Shown: piece by piece, positions 37,092-45,429 of the stretch
How positions within the stretch are numbered: position 1 is the first letter of the stretch
How the letters are laid out: every line of letters starts with the position of its first letter
DNA from: Vibrio sp. D404a
GTDB lineage: Bacteria > Pseudomonadota > Gammaproteobacteria > Enterobacterales > Vibrionaceae
Reading direction: 5' to 3'
DNA: 59,832 nt
Assembly (NCBI RefSeq): GCF_030248535.1
Contig: NZ_JAHGAJ010000045.1
Location: 1-59,832, forward strand
Notes under the pieces: model-generated
What the model was told of the DNA's origin: nothing
The model's input: only the letters and a program-made list of their open reading frames with translations
The model's database searches: none
Program-made: the position numbers and the translations under genes

Positions 37092-37607
37092 ATGAAATTA
37101 AAAATCTCACTAGTATTGCTTGTAGGCTCTGCTCTTTTCAGCGGTTGGTTGTACTGGGGCAGCGATGCCAAAGTTGAACGCTTACTGACGGCGCATGAGT
37201 GGCAGTCGAAGATGGTGACTCTAATCACTGAAAACAAACAGGAAGATACCATTGGACCATTGCGCAAGGTTGAACTCTCGTCGAATGCTAAATACCTACC
37301 AAACGGCACCTACCTAAGAATGTCGATTGTTAGACTGTATGGCACTGAGACAGCGCCTGCGAATGTGATTAACATTTCAGAGACTGGTCAATGGGACATC
37401 AACGATAACTATCTGTTGGTTTCTCCAACTGAGTTTAAAGATGTCACATCTGCACAGAGACAAGACTTCTCACAAGAGCAGTTAGATTTGATCACTCAGG
37501 TTATCAAAATGGACGCTGAGCAGAGTAGAAGAATCGATATTGTGAATCCAAAGGCACTGCTATTAACTAGCTTGAACCACGGTTCTACGGTATTGTTTTC
37601 AAACTAA
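37092..37607 (+). CDS. toxS: ToxR-stabilising protein ToxS
   Basis: Membrane-anchored periplasmic partner that protects ToxR from proteolysis and takes part in bile sensing. The start at 37092 (MKLKISLVLLVGSALFSGW) gives 171 residues with an N-terminal membrane anchor. The longer frame starting at 37065 would overlap toxR and is less likely. The start lies one base past the toxR stop, so translation is coupled. Confidence 0.95.
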   Translation: MKLKISLVLLVGSALFSGWLYWGSDAKVERLLTAHEWQSKMVTLITENKQEDTIGPLRKVELSSNAKYLPNGTYLRMSIVRLYGTETAPANVINISETGQWDINDNYLLVSPTEFKDVTSAQRQDFSQEQLDLITQVIKMDAEQSRRIDIVNPKALLLTSLNHGSTVLFSN

Positions 37608-37628
37608 GTGACCAAATAGCTAGATTAA

Positions 37629-37657
37629 GAGAAAGGGGCATGATGCCCCTTTTTGCT
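37629..37657 (+). terminator. toxRS terminator
   Basis: Near-perfect palindromic stem AAAGGGGCAT/ATGCCCCTTT followed by a short T-run. Confidence 0.9.
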
Positions 37658-37732
37658 ATCTGGCTGTTTGTCTAAAGCGTTATCTAGCTAACAACTCGAC
37701 GCGCTCACACACCATCGATAAGAGAATAAGAC

Positions 37733-38038
37733 ATGGAACCACAAACTCTCCTTGAACCATCTGAAAAACCGACGGTTACCATTCACTATTGCCGCCAATG
37801 CAATTGGATGCTTCGTGCTAGCTGGTTGTCTCAAGAATTGCTGCATACCTTTAGCGAAGAGCTCGGTGCAGTAACACTTTGCCCAGATACCGGAGGTCGG
37901 TTCGAAGTTTTTTGTAACGGTGTACTCATCTGGGACAGAAAAGCAGAAGGGGGATTCCCTGAGGCAAAAATACTCAAACAACGAGTCCGCAATATCATTG
38001 CCCCAGAACGCGACCTAGGCCACGTCGATTCAAAATAA
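37733..38038 (+). CDS. Rdx/SelT-SelW-SelH family protein
   Basis: A 101-residue thioredoxin-like protein of the SelW/Rdx family (Cys version, no selenocysteine). It carries the C20-R-Q-C23 redox motif in IHYCRQCNWMLRASWLSQELL and the family's GGRFEVFCNGVLIWDRK and EGGFPEAKILKQRVR segments. A thiol redox role is inferred from the family; the partner is unknown. It is a single gene between toxS and the convergent yfcE-like gene. Confidence 0.85.
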   Translation: MEPQTLLEPSEKPTVTIHYCRQCNWMLRASWLSQELLHTFSEELGAVTLCPDTGGRFEVFCNGVLIWDRKAEGGFPEAKILKQRVRNIIAPERDLGHVDSK

Positions 38039-38082
38039 CACTCGATCTTATCTCAGTGCTCTTTGATTACTTAGCGCACGGA

Positions 38083-38628
38083 TTATAGTGCGCCGCTTTT
38101 TAGAACATCACCATCAAACGTTAACACAGAAAAAGTGCCGTTTTCATACAAACCATAGCTGGCTGGGTGTCCATCGCGCGGAAAGGTGACAGAGCCTGGA
38201 TTGAAGATGAAAACCTCGTCTTGGTGCTCAGCAACAGGGATGTGAGTATGACCATGCGCAATCACATCACCAGGATTCAGCGGTGGACGTTTGTTGGTGT
38301 TGTAGAGATGGCCATGCGTTAAGAAGATACGCTGTCCAGAAGGCAACAACACCCACGAGTAATCCATCATCATTGGAAATTCGAGCAACATTTGGTCGAC
38401 TTCGCTGTCACAGTTTCCGCGCACCGCAATGATCTGTGAAGCAAACTCATTGAGCTTCTCTGCCACTGCTGGAGGGTTATAACCGTCAGGCACAGGATTT
38501 CTTGGCCCATGGTTTAGGGTATCGCCTAATAACACCAAATGTTGGGCACCAGATGCCTGATACAGCTCAAGGACCTTTTCTGTCGCTGGCAGTGAACCAT
38601 GCAGGTCTGAGGCAAAAAATAATTTCAC
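38083..38628 (-). CDS. yfcE: YfcE-type metallophosphodiesterase
   Basis: A Mn-dependent phosphodiesterase of the YfcE/MJ0936 family; the natural substrate is uncertain. It has 181 residues. The calcineurin-like motifs are all visible: MKLFFASDLHGS (DxH), LLGDTLNHGPRN (GD), VRGNCD (GNCD), THGHLY and AHGHTHIP. It is monocistronic or loosely linked to the CBS gene that lies upstream on the same strand. Confidence 0.9.
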   Translation of the reverse strand: MKLFFASDLHGSLPATEKVLELYQASGAQHLVLLGDTLNHGPRNPVPDGYNPPAVAEKLNEFASQIIAVRGNCDSEVDQMLLEFPMMMDYSWVLLPSGQRIFLTHGHLYNTNKRPPLNPGDVIAHGHTHIPVAEHQDEVFIFNPGSVTFPRDGHPASYGLYENGTFSVLTFDGDVLKSGAL

Positions 38629-38672
38629 GCGTACATCTCCATAAAAACTATAGGCCTATTGTACGGCTCCCC

Positions 38673-39083
38673 TTACTTTACGTCATCCTTCGCCATGCCA
38701 TTTATCACGATATTATTGTAACTGACCATGCCAATGATCTTTCCCTCTTGAATGACAGGTGCTCGACTCACTCCAAAACGCTCAAACAGTCTCGCACAAT
38801 ACTTAACGTTCATTTCAGCAGAGACACTCAACGCTGGCTTGGTCATGATTTCATAGATGTTAGTTCGTTGAGGCGACCGATTCTTTGCGAGCACCTGTTT
38901 AGCGATGTCATTCATCAACACAATGCCGTACTCGTCATCATCATGACGCTTATCCACAATCAGTGCTTTGACACTATGCTGTCGCGCTAGTCCGATCGCT
39001 TCATGTACTGTGATCAGCCCATCGACAATGATGTATGTGTTCGCCATTACGTCGACGACGCGGATAATTTGTTGTTCGCTCAT
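38673..39083 (-). CDS. CBS-domain-pair protein
   Basis: A 136-residue stand-alone CBS pair: first CBS about 1-65 (VMANTYIIVDGLITVHEAIGLARQH) and second about 72-136 (IMTKPALSVSAEMNVKYCARLFERFGVSRAPVIQEGKIIGMVS). Such Bateman modules bind adenine nucleotides and act as energy sensors. Its ATG overlaps the stop of the PII-like gene by four bases, making it the last gene of a coupled DUF1538 operon. The regulatory role is inferred. Confidence 0.88.
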   Translation of the reverse strand: MSEQQIIRVVDVMANTYIIVDGLITVHEAIGLARQHSVKALIVDKRHDDDEYGIVLMNDIAKQVLAKNRSPQRTNIYEIMTKPALSVSAEMNVKYCARLFERFGVSRAPVIQEGKIIGMVSYNNIVINGMAKDDVK

Positions 39084-39430
39084 AGCTTGTCCTCAACAAC
39101 CTTGGTTAATGTTTCTACTTGATGCGCCACGCCTACGGCATCTTCAACGTCAATCTGCACCGCGATACCCTGCCCCGACTCTTGGTCGAACTCCCCTACC
39201 TCACTGATGGTTTCGAGAATATGACGGGAAAGGTGTTCCTCGACGACAAACAGCAAGACGTCTTTCTGCACCTCTAGCGTTAACCCAAAAAAGGTGCGCT
39301 TTTGATTGAGCCCCTCTCCACGAGCATTGCTGATCACCGTAGCACCTGTTGCTCCAGCTCCTCGCGCTGCATCCAAGACGACATCTGTTTTACTATCCTC
39401 AACAAAGGCTAAAATGAGTTTAAAACGCAT
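39080..39430 (-). CDS. PII-like signalling protein
   Basis: A 116-residue PII-superfamily protein (MRFKLILAFVEDSKTDVVLDAARGAGATGATVISNARGEG split across the N-terminal fold). It has the GATGATVI turn of PII proteins but no Tyr51-type uridylylation site in the T-loop region (NQKRTFFGLTLEV), so control by GlnD is unlikely. It begins directly after the stop of the second DUF1538 gene. It probably docks on the membrane pair in the way GlnK docks on AmtB; this is inference. Confidence 0.85.
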   Translation of the reverse strand: MRFKLILAFVEDSKTDVVLDAARGAGATGATVISNARGEGLNQKRTFFGLTLEVQKDVLLFVVEEHLSRHILETISEVGEFDQESGQGIAVQIDVEDAVGVAHQVETLTKVVEDKL

Positions 39431-40258
39431 CTACTGCTCCTTATATTCCTGTGATTGAGCTTGTTGTTGCTGAGCTTTTTGTGGCTCTATTCGTTGTGGT
39501 TGGTTGAGCCATTGAGTAATTTGCGCATAACTCATGACAGAGATAATTGGGAACAAGCTGGCAAAGGCGATCAGCCCAAAACCATCAATGACTGGGTTTC
39601 GCCCCGGCACAGTAGAAGCCAAACCTAGCCCAAGGGCCGTAACTAAAGGCACAGTCACTGTTGAGGTCGTTACCCCTCCAGAGTCGTAGGCCAATGGAAT
39701 AATCAGTTTCGGTGCATAGAATGTTTGAACTACTACCACAACATAACCAGCAATAATGTAGTAATGAATGGGATCACCCGCGACAATTCGATAGCTACCT
39801 AATGAAATCCCAATCGCAACTCCCAAAGCCACGGCGATTCTTAGTCCATTTACACTAATACTGCCGCCCGATACTTGGTTCGCCTTGATCGCAACCGCAA
39901 TCAATGAGGGTTCAGCGATGGTGGTACTAAAGCCGATAAAAAAGGCAAACAAATACACCCAGTAGTAATCAAACCAACCAAGTAGCTCACCCTCGCTAAG
40001 CTTAAAATCACTGAGAAAATCCGGGGCAGTGAGTTGCATCGCCATGGTTTCGCCTAACGGGAACAGTGCCAGTTCGAGCCCCATCAAGAACAGTGTTAAA
40101 CCAAGAATGACGTAGAAAAAGCCAAGTATGACTCGCGGAAGATTGGTGACAGGTTTACGCAGCACCGCTAACTGAAAACCAAAAATGATGGCGGCAATCG
40201 GGATCACATCCATAACGGTGCCAAAGAAGGTATCGACAAATAGGTTGAGATTCATCAT
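39431..40258 (-). CDS. DUF1538 membrane protein, second subunit
   Basis: A 275-residue integral membrane protein with about seven hydrophobic segments. Conserved motifs shared with its neighbour are GLELALFPLGETMA, GFSTTIAEPSLIAVA, YDSGGVTTSTVTVPLV and GRNPVIDGFGLIAFAS. It ends in a Gln-rich cytoplasmic tail. To my recollection a DUF1538 pair called UmpAB in Halomonas was reported as a two-component Na+/H+ antiporter. The four-base ATGA overlap with the upstream paralogue indicates fixed stoichiometry. Confidence 0.88.
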   Translation of the reverse strand: MMNLNLFVDTFFGTVMDVIPIAAIIFGFQLAVLRKPVTNLPRVILGFFYVILGLTLFLMGLELALFPLGETMAMQLTAPDFLSDFKLSEGELLGWFDYYWVYLFAFFIGFSTTIAEPSLIAVAIKANQVSGGSISVNGLRIAVALGVAIGISLGSYRIVAGDPIHYYIIAGYVVVVVQTFYAPKLIIPLAYDSGGVTTSTVTVPLVTALGLGLASTVPGRNPVIDGFGLIAFASLFPIISVMSYAQITQWLNQPQRIEPQKAQQQQAQSQEYKEQ

Positions 40259-40992
40259 GCAATCACCATTCCGTACACCATCACAAACATCATGGGTAAC
40301 AACGAGGCGAAGGCAATCAAGCCAAAGCCATCAATCATAGGGTTACGCCCCTTTATCGACGACGCAAGCCCGACACCTAATGCGGTGACTAAGGGAACTG
40401 TGATAGTTGACGTTGTGACGCCACCTGAGTCATAGGCGATGCCGATGATATTTTCTGGTGCAAATACCGTTAATACCACCACGCCAATGTAGCCACCAAT
40501 GATCATGAAATGGATAGGCCAACCTTTCAAAATACGCAGCACGCCTAATACGATGGCTAAACCGACAGATAAGGCCACAGTGATACGCAGCCCGTTGGCG
40601 TACTCTTCCATCTCTTGGAGTGAGTTAGGGATCACCCCTCCCTCAGCAGCCACTTCTGCGGCCTCATCGGCAACAGCAGTTAACGCGGGCTCCGCGATGG
40701 TGGTGCCAAAACCAAGGCAAAAAGCAAAGATTAGCAGCCATACAACACTTCCTTTGCGGGCAAAGGCTTGTGCCATCGATTCACCGATAGGAAACAACCC
40801 CATCTCTAAACCGAAGATAAAAAAAGTCAGCCCCAATACCACAAGAACTAAACCGCTGATGATCGACACGAGGTTAGGCAAAGGCTCCTGCAACACCACC
40901 AGCTGAAAAAACGCAATCACAACGACAATCGGCAGCAGATCTCTAAGGCTACCGAGCATAGCTTTCATTAAAGCAAATATCGCTGTCATCAA
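40255..40992 (-). CDS. DUF1538 membrane protein, first subunit
   Basis: A 245-residue membrane paralogue of the next gene. The same four motifs occur in order: GLEMGLFPIGESMA, GFGTTIAEPALTAVA, YDSGGVTTSTITVPLV and GRNPMIDGFGLIAFAS, separated by hydrophobic helices. An insert after the TTIAEP motif (DEAAEVAAEGGVIPNS) is longer than in the partner. It is the first gene of the four-gene operon with the PII-like and CBS proteins. A heteromeric cation:proton antiporter is the best guess. Confidence 0.88.
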   Translation of the reverse strand: MMTAIFALMKAMLGSLRDLLPIVVVIAFFQLVVLQEPLPNLVSIISGLVLVVLGLTFFIFGLEMGLFPIGESMAQAFARKGSVVWLLIFAFCLGFGTTIAEPALTAVADEAAEVAAEGGVIPNSLQEMEEYANGLRITVALSVGLAIVLGVLRILKGWPIHFMIIGGYIGVVVLTVFAPENIIGIAYDSGGVTTSTITVPLVTALGVGLASSIKGRNPMIDGFGLIAFASLLPMMFVMVYGMVIA

Positions 40993-41298
40993 CTCTCCTT
41001 GTCCCTAAGGGCGATCTAATGCGAGACGTAATGAGCTACGCCATGAATTCCTTGTATTTAATAAGCATGACAAATTTCCGTTTATCGAGATGTGACTCGC
41101 ATTAAGCACTTAGTAACATATTGAAACATTTTCGTTAAACTGTGAGCGTGCCCACTGACTAGGATTAACGCAGCTTCAACACCGCTCTTTGAGTTATCAC
41201 ATGAATGAAACCTTATGATCGTTATATAGTTTTCTGCGTATTGGTTGGCAGACTAAAACAAGCCATGTCTATAATTAATAAATTAAGAGGAGGTTGGT
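40993..41298. promoter_or_regulatory. Divergent region, DUF1538 operon / TIGR01777 gene
   Basis: A 306-base spacer. TAATGCGAG (41017-41025) and CTCGCATTA (41096-41104) form a perfect 9-bp inverted repeat near the DUF1538 operon. TTGGCA (41245) and TATAAT (41270) with a 19-base spacer may be the plus-strand promoter; AGGAGG precedes the ATG at 41299. Confidence 0.5.
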
Positions 41299-42213
41299 AT
41301 GAAGATATTGTTGACGGGTGGCACTGGGTTTATTGGCTCGGAACTGATAAAAAGCTGGCAAACGGATGAAGTCACGCTGCTTACTCGAGATCCGTCCAAA
41401 GCACAGGGAGCACTCAATCACCTGAACCAGAATAATCTTCACTACATCACCTCTCTAGACGATCTTTCTGACCTTAATGACTTCGATACCGTAATAAATC
41501 TCGCAGGGGAACCGATCGCAGATAAACGTTGGAGCTCCGAGCAAAAAGAGCGCATTTGCCAAAGCCGTTGGCATATCACAGAGAAGATTGTTGAGTTGAT
41601 TCATGCCAGCACCAACCCACCGAGTGTGTTCATTAGCGGCTCTGCTGTGGGATATTATGGGGACCAACAAGAACACCCCTTTGACGAAGCGCTGAATGTA
41701 TCAGACAACAGTTTTCCTCATAAAGTGTGCGCACACTGGGAAGAGATCGCCAAACGTGCACAGTCGGACAATACTCGCGTCGTCCTACTGAGAACCGGCA
41801 TCGTATTAGGTGAGCATGGTGGAGCGTTAAAGAAGATGCTATTGCCGTATAAACTCGGTCTCGGTGGGCCTCTAGGTTCTGGGAAGCAGTACATGCCTTG
41901 GATCCACCTACTCGATATGATCAGGGCAATCAACCATCTGCTCAACACACCTCACGCACAGGGTGAATTCAACATGTGTGCGCCTCATCCAGCCACTAAC
42001 AAGCAGTTCAGCCAGACCTTAGCCAAACAACTTGGCCGCCCTCATATTCTGTTCACACCGAAGTGGGCGATGTCTTTGATGATGGGAGAGTCCTCTTGCT
42101 TGCTGTTCGACAGCATTCGCGCCAAGCCTAAGAAACTCACCGAGATGGGCTTCATATTCAGTTACTCAAGAATTGAGCCTGCATTAAAAAACTTATTACA
42201 ACATCAAGACTAA
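41299..42213 (+). CDS. TIGR01777 family NAD(P)-binding epimerase-like protein (YfcH)
   Basis: A 304-residue extended short-chain dehydrogenase-like protein of the TIGR01777/YfcH family. The nucleotide-binding GGTGFIGSEL is at the N-terminus; FISGSAVGYYGDQQ and the ALRTGIVLG-type segment are characteristic, and a DUF1731-like C-terminus is present. The reaction is unknown. A strong AGGAGG lies nine bases before the ATG. Confidence 0.9.
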   Translation: MKILLTGGTGFIGSELIKSWQTDEVTLLTRDPSKAQGALNHLNQNNLHYITSLDDLSDLNDFDTVINLAGEPIADKRWSSEQKERICQSRWHITEKIVELIHASTNPPSVFISGSAVGYYGDQQEHPFDEALNVSDNSFPHKVCAHWEEIAKRAQSDNTRVVLLRTGIVLGEHGGALKKMLLPYKLGLGGPLGSGKQYMPWIHLLDMIRAINHLLNTPHAQGEFNMCAPHPATNKQFSQTLAKQLGRPHILFTPKWAMSLMMGESSCLLFDSIRAKPKKLTEMGFIFSYSRIEPALKNLLQHQD

Positions 42214-42254
42214 TTCCTTTAACCTAGGGCAATATCTCTAGGAAAGGAACCGCC

Positions 42255-43082
42255 GTGACTAAATCAATATTGATAACTGGATGCTCAACGGGTATTGGTT
42301 ATACCTGCGCGCATGCACTTAACGAGCGTGGCTTTCATGTCATCGCTTCATGCCGCAGTGAGCAAGATGTCTTAAGACTCCAGCAGGAGGGACTAGACTG
42401 CATTCTGCTTGACCTTAATTGCGAGCAAAGTATTGAACAAGGCGTAGAAAAAGCACTCGCGCTTGCTCCTAATGGTCTGTACGCCCTGTTCAACAACGGC
42501 GCTTATGGTCAACCCGGCGCGTTGGAAGACCTACCCACTCAAGGTTTACGCGACCAGTTTCAAACTAATTTTTTCGGCTGGCACCACCTCGTCAACTTAG
42601 TCCTTCCACATATGCGAGAACGAGGTGAAGGACGAATTATTCAAAATAGTTCTGTACTTGGTTTTGCAGCAATGAAGTATAGAGGTGCCTACAACGCCTC
42701 TAAATTCGCGATAGAGGGATGGACAGATACGCTAAGACTTGAGCTTCATGGGAGTGGTATCCATATTTCACTGCTTCAACCGGGCCCAATCGAAACAGAA
42801 TTCAGACGTAACGCTCTGATTGCCTTCAATAACTGGATCAAGCCAGAGCGCAGCGTTCACAGAGACTATTATCAACAGCAGCAACAGCGACTTGAGAATG
42901 AAACCTCAGGAAACCGCTTTGTACTGCCGCCAGAAAGCTGTATCGAGCCCGTCTATCATGCGCTGACGGCAAAGCAGCCTAAATTACGATATCGAGTCAC
43001 CACGCCGACAAAGATCTTTTCGATCCTTAAACGCTTGCTGCCAAACCGATGGTTAGATCCTATTTTACGCAAAGCGGCTTAA
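42255..43082 (+). CDS. ybbO: Short-chain dehydrogenase, YbbO-like
   Basis: A 275-residue classical SDR. The cofactor motif is ITGCSTGIGYTCA, the structural motif is FNNGAYGQPG, and the catalytic Ser...Tyr-x3-Lys is in NSSVLGFAAMKYRGAYNASK. The start is GTG at 42255 with AAAGGAA upstream. In E. coli YbbO is an aldehyde/oxidoreductase-type enzyme next to ybbN; here the ybbN/cnoX gene follows about 380 bases later, supporting orthology. Confidence 0.85.
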   Translation: MTKSILITGCSTGIGYTCAHALNERGFHVIASCRSEQDVLRLQQEGLDCILLDLNCEQSIEQGVEKALALAPNGLYALFNNGAYGQPGALEDLPTQGLRDQFQTNFFGWHHLVNLVLPHMRERGEGRIIQNSSVLGFAAMKYRGAYNASKFAIEGWTDTLRLELHGSGIHISLLQPGPIETEFRRNALIAFNNWIKPERSVHRDYYQQQQQRLENETSGNRFVLPPESCIEPVYHALTAKQPKLRYRVTTPTKIFSILKRLLPNRWLDPILRKAA

Positions 43083-43166
43083 TAACAAATAACCGAATTA
43101 CTCGCAAAAATAATGTAACGATGTAATTTGTTCGTAACAATAAGATGTCATGATTCACATCGTAGC

Positions 43167-43186
43167 ATCAAGCAGCCCTGCTTGAT
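43167..43186 (+). repeat. Perfect 9-bp dyad
   Basis: ATCAAGCAG, two bases, then CTGCTTGAT. The two-base centre is too tight for full pairing as RNA (inner pairs would open). It may be an RNA stem or a protein operator upstream of the small ORF. Confidence 0.6.
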
Positions 43187-43207
43187 CTCTCCACTGAAGG
43201 TACATTC

Positions 43208-43273
43208 ATGACTCTTAACACCTTAAACTGGGTTGGTGTGAGTGTTGCCATCACCCTATTTTTACTGTTTTGA
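43208..43273 (+). CDS. Predicted 21-residue small membrane peptide
   Basis: A short frame beginning MTLNTLNWVGVSV and ending in AITLFLLF: a polar N-terminus then one hydrophobic stretch long enough for a membrane helix. GAAGG lies seven bases before the ATG, ideal spacing, and a terminator follows within 40 bases. No family is recognised. Support is the ribosome site, the hydrophobicity pattern and the compact transcript layout; conservation is untested. Confidence 0.55.
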   Translation: MTLNTLNWVGVSVAITLFLLF

Positions 43274-43312
43274 GTACAAACAGGGAATGCACCTCCAACC
43301 TGATTGGTAAAT

Positions 43313-43362
43313 AACGCTATGCTTTCTCGCCCCAAAAAAGGCGCTGAAACGTAGCGTTTTTT
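43313..43362 (+). terminator. Terminator of the small-ORF island
   Basis: Left arm AACGCTATGCTTTC pairs with GAAACGTAGCGTT (one bulge, one GU), followed by TTTTTT. A long A-containing loop lies between. A shorter GCGCT-type hairpin in the same place could form instead. Confidence 0.75.
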
Positions 43363-43464
43363 ATTGCCTTTTCGCCTATTTTGCTATCTCGCCACTGTAA
43401 CCTTGAAGTTACGCTAACTGACCCCATATCACTGTTAGCACTCAATTTAACTCAAGGAACGCCC

Positions 43465-44319
43465 ATGCAATCGCCGCATATTGTTGAACTCAATGAACAG
43501 AACTTTCGTCAGGTACTCGAAGGTTCGATGCAAACACCTGTTCTGATCCATTTTTGGGCACCAATGAGCCAAGAGAGCGCTCAAATTATTCCGGAACTGC
43601 AAACCCTGACTCAGCAATACAATGGTGCATTTACCTTGGCACTATTAAACTGCGAACAAGAGCAAGCTATTGCTAGCCAATTTGGTGTACAAGCCCTGCC
43701 GACCATTGCCCTCTTTGTGAATGGACAACCGGTTGACGGTCTAGGCGGCCCTCAAAGCTTAGAAGCGATTGTTGGCATGCTGAGCAAACACCTGCCTAGT
43801 CAAGACGAACTAATCCTTCGTCAAGCGTTAGAGCAGATGCAAGCTGGTGAACACCTACAGGCCCTAACTGCGATACAGCAATTGCCAGAAGAACTGACGA
43901 GCAAAGGCGAAGTAAAACTGGCTATCGCTGAATGTCTTCTCGAAACGCAGCAATTCGATCTGGCGGAGGCTCAACTAGCGACCATTCCACTTGAGTATCA
44001 AGACAACTATTTCAAGGGACTCGTTGCAAAGCTTGACCTTCATAAGCAAGCGGCCGATAGCCCACAAATTCAAGCACTGGAAGCGAACCTTCAAGCAAAC
44101 CCGAGCGATGCTAAAGTCGCAGCGGAGCTTGCTCTGCAATACCATCAAGTGAACCGTAGCGAAGAAGCGCTTGAATTACTCTGGTCATTCTTAGTGAAAG
44201 ATCTTAACGCTTTAGATGGTGACATGAAGAAAAGCTTTATGGACATTTTGAGTGCACTTGGTCAAAGCAATGCGGCGGCAAGTAAGTATCGTCGTCAGCT
44301 TTACTCACTACTCTACTAA
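43465..44319 (+). CDS. cnoX: Chaperedoxin CnoX (YbbN)
   Basis: A thioredoxin-fold plus TPR chaperone that holds unfolded proteins during oxidative stress and works with GroEL. The start at 43465 (MQSPHIVELNEQNF) follows AAGGA and gives 284 residues, the length of E. coli CnoX. Trx domain 1-110: the active-site position reads WAPMSQESAQ, so no CxxC and no Cys38, but Cys63 (LLNCEQEQ) is kept. The C-terminal TPR-like helices run 115-284. No thioredoxin activity is expected. Confidence 0.92.
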   Translation: MQSPHIVELNEQNFRQVLEGSMQTPVLIHFWAPMSQESAQIIPELQTLTQQYNGAFTLALLNCEQEQAIASQFGVQALPTIALFVNGQPVDGLGGPQSLEAIVGMLSKHLPSQDELILRQALEQMQAGEHLQALTAIQQLPEELTSKGEVKLAIAECLLETQQFDLAEAQLATIPLEYQDNYFKGLVAKLDLHKQAADSPQIQALEANLQANPSDAKVAAELALQYHQVNRSEEALELLWSFLVKDLNALDGDMKKSFMDILSALGQSNAAASKYRRQLYSLLY

Positions 44320-44377
44320 TTCGCTTTACTGGATAAAACAGTCAATAAGCAAGCTATCTTTCCGTTCTGCATCTCTA

Positions 44378-44420
44378 AAAAATGAGCCATAAAATCAATA
44401 TTTTATGGCTCATTTCTCAT
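44378..44420 (+). terminator. cnoX terminator
   Basis: A perfect 15-bp stem (44380-44394 with 44401-44415), loop TCAATA, T-rich flank. Confidence 0.9.
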
Positions 44421-44499
44421 TTATAAATTTGCTCAGCGTTCAAAATTAAGCCACTATCTTTAATGACAAATCAAAGACTCGTTCAAACAAGGATTTTGT

Positions 44500-45426
44500 A
44501 TGGCTATTGATACACTGATTACTATCGGCGGCTTTACCGTTGTCGCCCTTCTTTTCATTTTTGCCGGCGTGAAAACCGTTCCTCAAGGCAATAACTGGAC
44601 CGTTGAACGTTTTGGTCGTTATACCTTGACCCTTAAGCCCGGCTTAAACCTAATCATTCCATTTATTGATAGCATTGGACAAAAGATCAATATGATGGAA
44701 CGCGTATTAGATATCCCAGCTCAAGAGGTGATCTCTAAAGATAACGCCAATGTGGTTATCGATGCCGTCTGTTTTGTACAAGTTATTGATGCGGCGCGAG
44801 CTGCTTATGAGGTAAATGACCTAGAGCATGCCATTCGTAATTTGACTCTAACCAATATTCGTACCGTCTTAGGTTCTATGGAGCTCGACGAGATGCTCAG
44901 TCAACGTGACATGATCAACAGTAAGCTATTGAACATCGTTGATGAGGCCACTAACCCTTGGGGTGTTAAAGTTACCCGTATCGAAATTAAAGACGTTCAG
45001 CCACCAGCCGACCTGACCGCAGCAATGAATGCTCAAATGAAGGCGGAGCGTAATAAGCGTGCTGATATTCTTGAAGCGGAAGGTGTTAGACAAGCTGAGA
45101 TCCTGAAAGCTGAGGGTCATAAGCAATCGGAGATCCTGAAAGCCGAAGGTGAAAAGCAAGCTGCGATTCTGCAAGCCGAAGCCCGTGAACGTGCTGCTGA
45201 AGCAGAGGCGAAAGCGACAGAGATGGTTTCAACGGCAATCGCTCAGGGTGACATGCAGGCCGTCAACTACTTTATCGCGCAAGGCTATACCGATGCACTT
45301 AAATCGATTGGTCAGGCTGAAAATGGTAAGATTATTATGTTACCGCTAGAGGCATCAGGATTAATGGGCTCTGTAGCGGGCATAGCGGAGATGTTTGCCC
45401 ATAAAGGGGACAAGAATAAGGAGTAG
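44500..45426 (+). CDS. qmcA: SPFH/stomatin-family protein QmcA (YbbK)
   Basis: A 308-residue membrane-anchored SPFH protein forming large cage-like oligomers that interact with FtsH in E. coli. An N-terminal membrane segment (residues 5-24) is followed by the SPFH domain (VPQGNNWTVERFGRYTLTLKPGLN). A charged helix carries repeated EILKAEG units (residues about 190-230). The C-terminal hydrophobic patch is IIMLPLEASGLMGSVAGI. It is coupled to the NfeD-like gene three bases downstream. Confidence 0.94.
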   Translation: MAIDTLITIGGFTVVALLFIFAGVKTVPQGNNWTVERFGRYTLTLKPGLNLIIPFIDSIGQKINMMERVLDIPAQEVISKDNANVVIDAVCFVQVIDAARAAYEVNDLEHAIRNLTLTNIRTVLGSMELDEMLSQRDMINSKLLNIVDEATNPWGVKVTRIEIKDVQPPADLTAAMNAQMKAERNKRADILEAEGVRQAEILKAEGHKQSEILKAEGEKQAAILQAEARERAAEAEAKATEMVSTAIAQGDMQAVNYFIAQGYTDALKSIGQAENGKIIMLPLEASGLMGSVAGIAEMFAHKGDKNKE

Positions 45427-45429
45427 CGT

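Larger units (their letters stand above)
43083..43464 (+). promoter_or_regulatory. ybbO-cnoX spacer holding a small-ORF island
   Basis: This 382-base region contains a perfect dyad (43167-43186), a 21-codon frame with a good ribosome site (43208-43273), a terminator (43313-43362) and about 100 bases of cnoX leader. The layout resembles an independent short transcript. Confidence 0.6.
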
